From NCBI GenBank assembly GCA_030830285.1, contig JAURNF010000065.1, positions 1 through 6,053 on the forward strand: a stretch of DNA of 6,053 bases, in the 5' to 3' direction. This stretch comes from Candidatus Kapaibacterium sp. (lineage in GTDB: Bacteria; Bacteroidota; Ignavibacteria; Kapaibacteriales; Kapaibacteriaceae). A model generated the notes under the pieces. That model was not told the DNA's origin. It did not search any database and saw only the letters and a program-made list of their open reading frames with translations. Positions within the stretch are counted from its first letter, which is position 1; each line of letters begins with the position of its first letter. Shown piece after piece: positions 1-5,449 of this stretch. The position numbers were made by a program, and so were the translations under genes.

Positions 1-330
1 AGCACCTGACGGATACATCTCTTCGACCGAAGGGAAAAAGATTGCTGTGCCGCCAGCGTTACCGACGATCGCAAGGTCGCGATCAAAGTCCCTCGGATAC
101 CGCTCGAAGTCTTCAGAAGGTCCAAACTGTGTTGGATTGACGAAGATCGATACTACCACAACCTTGTGATGCGTTGCTGCTTCGCGGATCAGTGATGCAT
201 GCCCGTCGTGCAGGTATCCCATGGTAGGGACGCATCCAATGGTTGCACCAGATCGGCGTGCATCTGCGAGGTAGGAATGAAGGTCGGCGATCGTGGTGAA
301 CACGGCGACGTCACGATTAGGTGTTGTCAT
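1..330 (-). CDS. panC: Pantothenate synthetase (pantoate--beta-alanine ligase), N-terminal part, cut by window edge
   Basis: PanC joins pantoate and beta-alanine using ATP, releasing AMP and PPi, in the last step of cytoplasmic pantothenate (vitamin B5) synthesis for coenzyme A. The reverse strand is open from the ATG at 330-328 to base 1, giving 110 residues with no stop. Visible family hallmarks are PTMGYLHDGH at residues 35-44, which holds the HxGH nucleotide-binding motif (H41, H44); VVSIFVNPTQFGPSEDF at 59-75, whose Gln68 matches the pantoate-binding glutamine; RYPRD at 77-81; and FPSVEEMYP at 99-107. All align without gaps to the start of E. coli PanC. About 170 C-terminal residues (KMSKS-like loop, beta-alanine site) lie outside the window. 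Start choice: 330 already gives about seven residues more than E. coli PanC before PTMG, but has no Shine-Dalgarno. An in-frame ATG at 345-343 would add MYLRR and has a good one. The gene is divergent from, and overlaps, the DUF547 gene. The identification is very secure; the exact start is not. Confidence 0.95.
   Translation of the reverse strand, partial: MTTPNRDVAVFTTIADLHSYLADARRSGATIGCVPTMGYLHDGHASLIREAATHHKVVVVSIFVNPTQFGPSEDFERYPRDFDRDLAIVGNAGGTAIFFPSVEEMYPSGA
319..323 (+). promoter_or_regulatory. Shine-Dalgarno-like AGGTG for the DUF547 gene
   Basis: AGGTG ends 5 nt before the ATG at 329 and matches the 3' part of the consensus AGGAGGTG. It supports 329 as the start of the exported DUF547 protein over the in-frame ATG at 293, which would prefix a polar stretch to the signal peptide. 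The site lies within panC codons on the other strand. Confidence 0.45.
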
Positions 331-1108
331 GCGACGAAGATACATGTTCCGCCTCATCTGTTGTCTGTTTGCCATACTTGTAAGTGTCGTTCGTATCGAT
401 GCGCAGACGACGCTTCAATCGGACGAGCATGCCGATGTTGTAGACTACTCGTCAATCGACTCGCTGTGGCGCGAGAGTATCGATCGTGGACGCCTACGCA
501 CAGCTGCCGTCGGGTCGGAAGTGTACCGCAGGTTTCGTGATCAGTGTGCCAATGCAACACCGATGGCGTATCTGCCGAATGCGCGACTCGCTTTCTGGAC
601 GAATGTCTACGTTGTGTGTCTCATGGAGGCAATGCATCTGCGTGTTGGATATCGATCCACAACGCATGATTCGCTGTGGCTGCGACGTGATACGTTTGTG
701 ATTGCCCGGGAACGAGTAACACTTGATGATATGCTCCGCCGAGTTGAAGCATGCAGCGTGCTTGTCCATGCTCGAGAGTGTCTGCCAACGGGGAGCTCTC
801 ACGGCGCACCCCTCCCACCTACATTAGCGACCACGCGTCGTGTCCGCGTATGGTATCGCGACATGCTTCGGCGGATCGTTCGCAGCGAGCGGAATCTGCT
901 GTTTGATCCCTGGTCGAGCACCCTCCAAGTGTCAGCATGGTTGCGACCGCTCTGGATTCGACTGGGAGAGCGAGATGGGACGTTCGTCGATTATGTGATG
1001 CCGCAGCTCACGGAATCCATCGCAGCTCAGATTGCACTGTGTGCTCCGCGGCTTCGTATCGTGTTCTCTGATAGGATTGAAACGTGGCGTAAGGCGCGTC
1101 CTCGCTAA
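329..1108 (+). CDS. Exported DUF547-family protein (divergent member)
   Basis: The product is 259 residues. It opens with a clear Sec signal peptide: RRR at 2-4, a hydrophobic core at about 7-21, and a likely cut after IDA (A25/Q26), so it should act outside the cytoplasmic membrane. The body resembles DUF547: YLPNARLAFWTNVYVV at 81-96 (family pattern LAFWINxYNA), FVIARERVTLDDM at 123-135, a Cys-containing segment VLVHARECLP at 144-153, and a C-terminal LQVSAWLRPLWIRLG in the place of the family's SKIFKWYxxDFG. No biochemical function is established for DUF547, and none is claimed here. The usual CGxxSCPPL core is eroded: only C151 clearly remains and the first cysteine position seems to be H147. 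Start: 329 was chosen because it begins at the signal peptide and has an AGGTG upstream; 344 (MFRLICC) is possible, and 293 would bury the signal. It is the first gene of the five-gene run. Family assignment is moderately sure, from motif memory only. Confidence 0.72.
   Translation: MRRRYMFRLICCLFAILVSVVRIDAQTTLQSDEHADVVDYSSIDSLWRESIDRGRLRTAAVGSEVYRRFRDQCANATPMAYLPNARLAFWTNVYVVCLMEAMHLRVGYRSTTHDSLWLRRDTFVIARERVTLDDMLRRVEACSVLVHARECLPTGSSHGAPLPPTLATTRRVRVWYRDMLRRIVRSERNLLFDPWSSTLQVSAWLRPLWIRLGERDGTFVDYVMPQLTESIAAQIALCAPRLRIVFSDRIETWRKARPR
352..355 (-). promoter_or_regulatory. Shine-Dalgarno-like GAGG favouring the upstream panC start
   Basis: On the reverse strand GAGGCGGAAC is followed directly by ATG at 345-343, so GAGG sits 6 nt before that start, an ideal distance. 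The panC ATG at 330-328 has no comparable purine run in front of it. This supports the five-residue-longer panC start, although family alignment alone would favour the shorter form. The site lies inside the signal-peptide codons of the opposite gene, so it could be chance. Confidence 0.4.
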
Positions 1109-1117
1109 ATTCCCTGT

Positions 1118-1594
1118 ATGACGCACTGCATTCTATCTCGACATACATCGATCCTCTGCATTATTGCCACGTGGTTTGTGATTGCTACGGGTTGCGCAAC
1201 AGCACCTGAACTCCTGGAGGACACATGGGAGATCACAACGGTTGGCGATCAGCGCATTGATACAACGACGTCGCTCCCGAAGAGACCCATGTTTCGGTTC
1301 TTTGAAGAGAGCAAGGTCCAAGGGTTTACTGGATGCAATATGTTCTTCGGAACATTTACTCAACGAGAAGACACTGTGCAGTTTGGTCCGCTGATGACCT
1401 CGAAAATGGCGTGTACTGATCGCGAGAATGTGATTCTTGAGGAGCGCGTGTTGAATGCATTCCGAAACACGTTTCGCGCCCGTCGTTCAGGTCAGACACT
1501 TGAGTTTCTTGATAGTCGGGACACTGTGTTGATGACCTGTGTTGGCATCCCCAATGAGGAGCAACCAATGCCAGCGCAAGAGCTGCCTCGCTGA
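1118..1594 (+). CDS. META (HslJ-like) domain lipoprotein
   Basis: The product is 158 residues. The N-terminus has a basic and polar start, a hydrophobic run (about 11-22) and IATGC ending at C26. This is a lipobox-like site, somewhat loose because -3 is Ala rather than Leu, so the mature protein is probably lipid-anchored in the envelope. The rest is one META domain: the starting Trp of the fold in LLEDTWEI (W37), VQGFTGCNMFFGTF at 67-80 with the signature TGCN (71-74), FGPLMTSKMAC at 89-99 matching the family's second signature (sTxMAC), a helix with ENVILEERVLNAF at 103-115, and a terminal strand pair around GQTLEFLD (125-132). META proteins such as E. coli HslJ are small envelope proteins linked to heat-shock or antibiotic tolerance; the molecular role is not settled. 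The start lies 9 nt after the DUF547 stop with no Shine-Dalgarno, and no other Met occurs before residue 58. Co-transcription with its neighbours is inferred from spacing. Confidence 0.88.
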   Translation: MTHCILSRHTSILCIIATWFVIATGCATAPELLEDTWEITTVGDQRIDTTTSLPKRPMFRFFEESKVQGFTGCNMFFGTFTQREDTVQFGPLMTSKMACTDRENVILEERVLNAFRNTFRARRSGQTLEFLDSRDTVLMTCVGIPNEEQPMPAQELPR

Positions 1595-1609
1595 TTGCTG
1601 TAGCACATT

Positions 1610-3838
1610 ATGAGCACGCCGCAATCAGCCACGATACTTCCGTTGCAGTACATCAAGGGTGTTGGACCACGTCGTGCGGAAACGCTCGCACGCGAGGGGA
1701 TTGTAACTCCTGAGGATGTGATCTGGCGAATTCCCAGAGGGTATGTCGACCGTACAGCAGCGCAGAGTATTGCGGCGTTGATGCAGGCAACCCGTGCGTC
1801 GAATCTCTGGACAGGGGAAGCTGAAGCGCAGCATCGCGCAGTGAGTGCCGAAGTATCCCTGATAGCCACCATTGCCGACGTGCGACAGCGAACGGTAGGC
1901 AAGGGGAAGACGATGCTGACGGTCGTTGTTCAAGATGGATCAGGTGTGGAAGCGCAGCTCGTGTTCTGGAATCAGATCGCCTACTACACGAAGCGGTGCC
2001 GTGTTGGTGCGGCATTCGTGATTAGCGGTGTACCTGAGTATGACGCCCGCTGGAATCAACTCACATTGCACCATCCCGAACTTGAAGAGCTCGACGAAGA
2101 GGATGCCGAGCGCTATCGAACCGGTACGACGCTGCCGAAGTATACGATCACGCAAGGCATGCGAAACAGTGGGATCACGATGCGGTTGTTCCGCACGATC
2201 GTTGAGCATTGTCTCGATATCGTCCTGCCGACAATGCACGAGGTATTGCCCGAGGCGATCTGTCGCAGTGCATCGCTTATGAATCGCACCCAGGCGATAC
2301 GCGAGCTTCATCAACCAACATCGCTAGAACATATCCAGCGCGCGCGATTCCGCATGAAGTACGAAGAGCTCTTCATGTTTGAGTTGCAGTTGGCAGTTCG
2401 ACGACGCACGCAGAAGGCGCCAGTCAACGGACTCAAGTTTGCAGCAAAAAGTCGGCGTGCGAGAATGTTGGTTGAGTCACTGCCGTTTGAACTCACTGTC
2501 GCCCAGCGGCGAGTGATCCATGAGATTGTCGAGGATATGACGTCGGGACAGCCAATGAACCGACTCTTGCAGGGAGATGTGGGGTCGGGCAAGACGATTG
2601 TTGCGCTGCTTTGTATGCTCAATGCAATCGATAATGGCTACCAGGCTGTACTCATGGCACCAACGGAAATTCTTGCCGAGCAGCATTACCACGGTATACA
2701 GCGTCTGATACGTGATCTCGATGTGTGCGTTGTTAACCTGATCGGTGCGCAAACAAAGTCTGCACGTCGGGACGTCCTCGCCCAGATCGCTTCAGGTGAG
2801 GCGAACATCATTGTTGGAACGCATGCCGTCTTCGAATCTGAGGTTGCCTACAACAAGCTTGGCTTGATCGTGATTGACGAACAGCATCGATTCGGCGTTG
2901 CGCAGCGACAGAAGTTGCAGCAGCAAGGTCGCGCCTCGCATGATGATGCACCCCGCACCCCGCACGTGCTCGTGATGAGTGCAACGCCGATCCCCCGAAC
3001 GCTCTCAATGACGCTGTATGGCGACCTTGATGTGTCGGTGATCGATCAATTGCCGTCAAACCGGAAGCCGATTCGCACAACCGTGGTTGCCGATTCAGCG
3101 ATTGCTTCGGTGTTCGACATGATACGACGTGAGATCGCGTCCGGACGTCAAGCATACATGGTGTACCCGCTGGTTGAGAAGAGCGAGAAGGTACAAGCAA
3201 AGAGTGCGATCGAACATGCGGAATCGCTTCAGCAAGATGTGTTCCCAGACTTGCGGATCGGCATCGTGCATGGTCAAATGTCATGGGATGAAAAGGAGCG
3301 CGTGATGCAGTTGTTTCTGCAGCGCGAATACGACATTCTCGTGGCAACCACTGTGATCGAAGTTGGCATTGATGTACCAAATGCGACCATCATGGTGATT
3401 GAGAACGCCGAACGATTCGGTCTGTCTCAACTCCACCAGTTGCGCGGTCGCGTTGGTCGCGGTGGTGACCAATCGTATTGTTACCTCGTTACGAAGGATC
3501 ACATGCGGCATGCGATCAATCGTTCGTCGAATGCTCAAGAGCGAGCGGCATCCGTTGTGCGGCTTCGTACGATGGAGGAGACAACTGACGGGTTCGCTAT
3601 TGCCGAGGTCGATCTCAAGCTGCGCGGTCCGGGAGATGTTCTCGGAGTGCGGCAGAGTGGACTCCCCGAATTCCGGTTTGTCGATCTCGTGCAGGATACA
3701 CCGGTGATCGTGCGTGCACGGAATGACGCGTTCGCGCTGCTCGACCACGACCCACAGCTGCGGAAACCAGAGCATGCTGCCACCCGTGAGGAGCTGATTC
3801 GTGTTACGGAGCACAAGAGCTTCCTCGGTGTCGCGTAA
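1610..3838 (+). CDS. recG: ATP-dependent DNA helicase RecG
   Basis: RecG is a superfamily 2 DNA translocase that regresses stalled replication forks, migrates Holliday junctions and unwinds R- and D-loops. The 742 residues show the full architecture. The N-terminal KGVGPRRAETLAREGI (16-31) leads into the wedge/OB domain, with VQDGSGVEAQLVFWN marking the OB strands. Helicase motifs follow: Q-motif region PFELTVAQRRVI, Walker A GDVGSGKT (322-329), MAPTEILAEQH, GTHAVF, Walker B DEQHRFG (423-429), SATPIPRT (457-464), HGQM, ATTVIEVGIDVPNA, and motif VI QLRGRVGRG (610-618). After these comes the RecG-specific segment LRGPGDVLGVRQSG, where the family's TRG translocation motif sits. All catalytic residues are present. 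The protein is about 50 residues longer than E. coli RecG (693), partly from about 20 extra residues near 62-82 before the OB fold, plus an acidic stretch ELEELDEED. It starts 15 nt after the META gene with no Shine-Dalgarno. The assignment is essentially certain. Confidence 0.98.
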   Translation: MSTPQSATILPLQYIKGVGPRRAETLAREGIVTPEDVIWRIPRGYVDRTAAQSIAALMQATRASNLWTGEAEAQHRAVSAEVSLIATIADVRQRTVGKGKTMLTVVVQDGSGVEAQLVFWNQIAYYTKRCRVGAAFVISGVPEYDARWNQLTLHHPELEELDEEDAERYRTGTTLPKYTITQGMRNSGITMRLFRTIVEHCLDIVLPTMHEVLPEAICRSASLMNRTQAIRELHQPTSLEHIQRARFRMKYEELFMFELQLAVRRRTQKAPVNGLKFAAKSRRARMLVESLPFELTVAQRRVIHEIVEDMTSGQPMNRLLQGDVGSGKTIVALLCMLNAIDNGYQAVLMAPTEILAEQHYHGIQRLIRDLDVCVVNLIGAQTKSARRDVLAQIASGEANIIVGTHAVFESEVAYNKLGLIVIDEQHRFGVAQRQKLQQQGRASHDDAPRTPHVLVMSATPIPRTLSMTLYGDLDVSVIDQLPSNRKPIRTTVVADSAIASVFDMIRREIASGRQAYMVYPLVEKSEKVQAKSAIEHAESLQQDVFPDLRIGIVHGQMSWDEKERVMQLFLQREYDILVATTVIEVGIDVPNATIMVIENAERFGLSQLHQLRGRVGRGGDQSYCYLVTKDHMRHAINRSSNAQERAASVVRLRTMEETTDGFAIAEVDLKLRGPGDVLGVRQSGLPEFRFVDLVQDTPVIVRARNDAFALLDHDPQLRKPEHAATREELIRVTEHKSFLGVA

Positions 3839-3846
3839 ATTGCGCC

Positions 3847-4551
3847 ATGGCAAGTGCACCGATCTTCACAACCACCATTGCAGATGATCCGTTGACGTCG
3901 CAATTCAACGTCAGCGAGATCTTTCACTCGATTCAGGGTGAGGGGACTCGTGCTGGCTTGCCCTGCACATTCGTGCGACTTCAAGGTTGCACGCTACGGT
4001 GTAGTTGGTGTGATACGCCGTATGCCCTTGAACACCGCACGTCTGAGCGCATCATGACAGGTCAGCAGATCCTTGATGCCGTGCGCGCGATCGGTTGCTC
4101 GTTTGTCGAGTTTACGGGTGGTGAGCCCCTTGAACAGCCGGCGGTAGTTCCGCTGATGCGCTTGCTCTGTGACGAGGGCTACCTTGTTGCTGTAGAAACG
4201 GGTGGACACTGCGATATCTCTGTGTTGGACGAGCGCGTGATCGCGATCGTCGACATTAAATGTCCTGGTTCGAAGATGGATCGTCTCAACGATCTTGAAA
4301 ACCTGGTGCGGTTGCGACGGCACGATGAAGTGAAGTTCGTCCTCGCATCACGCCATGATTACGAGTTTGCGCGAGATCTCATCCGAGAGCATCTCCTTGA
4401 TACGAGATGTGCAAGTGTGCTGATGTCGTGTGTGCCAGACCGGCTGCCAATGGCTGAGTGTGTTGCATGGATTCTTGAAGACGCACTTCCAGTGCGGTTT
4501 CAAGTGCAGATGCATAAGATTGTCTGGTCACCGGAAACGAGGGGCGTATGA
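3847..4551 (+). CDS. queE: 7-carboxy-7-deazaguanine synthase QueE (radical SAM)
   Basis: QueE converts 6-carboxy-5,6,7,8-tetrahydropterin to 7-carboxy-7-deazaguanine, the ring-contraction step toward preQ0 and queuosine, using S-adenosylmethionine, a 4Fe-4S cluster and Mg2+. The 234-residue product has the diagnostic N-terminus SEIFHSIQGEGTRAGLP (23-39); the cluster motif CTLRCSWCDT with C48, C52 and C55 in CX3CX2C spacing; TGGEP at 90-94, the glycine-rich SAM-binding motif; ETGGH near 117-121; and a C-terminal VQMHKIVWSPETRGV typical of bacterial QueE. Length and motifs are those of an intact enzyme. No queC, queD, queF or tgt lies in the window, so partners are expected elsewhere. It begins 8 nt after recG with no Shine-Dalgarno, and its TGA overlaps the next gene's ATG, which suggests translational coupling. 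The product could serve tRNA queuosine or 7-deazaguanine DNA modification; context here favours neither. Identification is very secure. Confidence 0.96.
   Translation: MASAPIFTTTIADDPLTSQFNVSEIFHSIQGEGTRAGLPCTFVRLQGCTLRCSWCDTPYALEHRTSERIMTGQQILDAVRAIGCSFVEFTGGEPLEQPAVVPLMRLLCDEGYLVAVETGGHCDISVLDERVIAIVDIKCPGSKMDRLNDLENLVRLRRHDEVKFVLASRHDYEFARDLIREHLLDTRCASVLMSCVPDRLPMAECVAWILEDALPVRFQVQMHKIVWSPETRGV
4539..4544 (+). promoter_or_regulatory. Shine-Dalgarno GAGGGG before the PD40 gene
   Basis: GAGGGG lies inside the last queE codons, 3 nt before the ATG at 4548 and 6 nt before the ATG at 4551. The better spacing favours 4551 as the true start, giving a TGATG stop/start overlap with queE and a protein one residue shorter. 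It is the strongest ribosome site in the plus-strand run. Confidence 0.6.
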
Positions 4552-5393
4552 TGGTCCATCGCGCAGCAGTGCTTGGAACACTCGCGTTGTTGGTTGCGCA
4601 GCAGCCAATTACGGCGCAAGACCTCGACGTTGCACCACTTCGACAGTGTAACTCGCCGAAGGCAGAGTATGCGCCCACGTACGATGTTATGACGTCATCG
4701 ATCATCTTTACGTCGGAGCAGTCTGGCGTAGCTGCATTGTATCGCGCGCGTCTCGATGAATCAACAGGAATTGATCGTGTTGTTGGGACATTTAACAGTC
4801 CGCGGCATCAGCGTGGTTGTGTAAGTCTGGACTCGAGTGGCAATGGCGTTGGCGTTGTGTATGCCCCGTACGACGATCAGATGTATGCCGGACTTACGAC
4901 GGTCACGCGTCAAGGTGCCGATGTCAATCTCGGACGAGCCATTGCGACGCTGAATGGTCCGATGTACGTTTCTCAGCCAGCGCTCTCGCCTGACGGCTTG
5001 CGCTTAGCCTTTGTGAGCACGCGAGACGGCGGCAGGGGCGGACTCGACCTGTGGGTGTGTGAGCGACGCGATGATCTCACGTGGTCAGAGCCAGTAAACT
5101 TCGGACGCAACGTCAACTCAGATGCTGATGAGATTACGCCGTTCTTCGCATCGTCCGACACGTTGTACTTCGCGTCGAATGGTTTCGGTGGCAAAGGTGG
5201 CTTTGATGTTATGATGTCGGTGCTGCGCGATGGCATATGGCACGAGCCAATTCCGGTTGACGGAGTAAACTCCGAGTATGATGACAGCGATTGCATCGTG
5301 CTCCGCAACGGCTCCATGATCTTTGCAAGTACAAGGCCCGGGGGGCAGGGCGGACTCGATCTTTGGATCGCGCAACAACGAACTGGACAGTAA
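4548..5393 (+). CDS. Exported PD40 / WD40-like beta-propeller protein
   Basis: The product is 281 residues with a signal peptide: hydrophobic core at about 6-17 and a likely cut after ITA (A23/Q24), predicting a periplasmic or surface location. The mature part is made of PD40-type propeller repeats, the TolB-like fold common in Bacteroidota envelope proteins. Three clear copies share FxSxRxGGxGGxDxW: FVSTRDGGRGGLDLWV (155-170, preceded by SPDG at 147-150), FASNGFGGKGGFDVMM (208-223) and FASTRPGGQGGLDLWI (259-274), about 51-53 residues apart. Each later copy follows a segment like NVNSDADE or GVNSEYDD. One or two weaker blades seem to lie before residue 140 (IIFTSEQSG at 52-60). Related proteins often carry an OmpA-like peptidoglycan-binding domain after the propeller; none is present here, and the gene ends right after the last repeat. 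Binding partners are unknown. It overlaps queE by 4 nt and is the last gene before the terminator. Confidence 0.85.
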   Translation: MMVHRAAVLGTLALLVAQQPITAQDLDVAPLRQCNSPKAEYAPTYDVMTSSIIFTSEQSGVAALYRARLDESTGIDRVVGTFNSPRHQRGCVSLDSSGNGVGVVYAPYDDQMYAGLTTVTRQGADVNLGRAIATLNGPMYVSQPALSPDGLRLAFVSTRDGGRGGLDLWVCERRDDLTWSEPVNFGRNVNSDADEITPFFASSDTLYFASNGFGGKGGFDVMMSVLRDGIWHEPIPVDGVNSEYDDSDCIVLRNGSMIFASTRPGGQGGLDLWIAQQRTGQ

Positions 5394-5396
5394 ATG

Positions 5397-5424
5397 AAAA
5401 AGGCCCGCAACAGCGGGCCTTTTT
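5397..5424. terminator. Strong rho-independent terminator, bidirectional
   Basis: A perfect 12-bp inverted repeat, AAAAAGGCCCGC and GCGGGCCTTTTT, is separated by a 4-base loop AACA. The GC core GGCCCGC/GCGGGCC (5402-5408 and 5413-5419) is followed by five T on the plus strand and, because of the matching A tract, by five T on the minus strand as well. It begins 3 nt after the PD40 stop and lies 25 nt past the stop of the convergent minus-strand gene, so it can end both transcripts. Confidence 0.95.
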
Positions 5425-5449
5425 GTTATCTCGTCGTGTGTGTCGTTGC

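Larger units (their letters stand above)
329..5393 (+). other. Putative five-gene operon: DUF547 - META - recG - queE - PD40
   Basis: Five same-strand genes follow each other with gaps of 9, 15 and 8 nt and a final 4-nt overlap, and a strong terminator comes 3 nt after the last stop. There is no space for an internal promoter between genes, although one could lie inside coding sequence. Upstream, the divergent panC leaves no intergenic region, so the operon promoter should lie inside panC codons (left of base 329). I looked there and could not point to a convincing -35/-10 pair or a Bacteroidota TTTG/TAnnTTTG pair. Single-transcript status is inferred from geometry. Confidence 0.75.

Noticed and set aside
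293..328. In-frame ATG at 293 as the DUF547 start
   Set aside because: It would add 12 residues before the RRR-hydrophobic signal peptide and extend deep into panC; the ATG at 329 fits the signal peptide and a nearby AGGTG.
199..540. Plus-strand open frame of 113 codons across the panC/DUF547 junction
   Set aside because: Cys/Arg/His-rich product with no motif, overlapping panC codons on one side and DUF547 in another frame on the other.
2808..3380. Minus-strand open frame of 190 codons antisense to recG, rich in Arg, Ser and His
   Set aside because: It lies wholly inside recG helicase motifs, has low-complexity basic composition typical of an antisense shadow, and shows no recognisable domain.
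3281..3859. Minus-strand open frame of 192 codons spanning the recG 3' end and queE start
   Set aside because: It is antisense to conserved RecG motif VI and C-terminal sequence; composition is atypical and no motif is visible.
3535..3984. Minus-strand open frame of 149 codons over recG/queE
   Set aside because: Ser/Arg/Thr-rich shadow of two securely identified genes; no independent support.
5031..5363. Near-identical DNA stretches at about 5031-5053 and 5343-5363, possible direct repeat
   Set aside because: They encode the same propeller signature (GGxGGLDLW) in frame, so protein repeat structure explains them; no mobile or recombination feature is needed.
4973..5410. Minus-strand open frame of 145 codons over the PD40 gene, with Pro/Ser-rich repeats
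   Set aside because: The repeats are the antisense reading of the propeller GGxGGxD codons, and the frame would run through the terminator stem.
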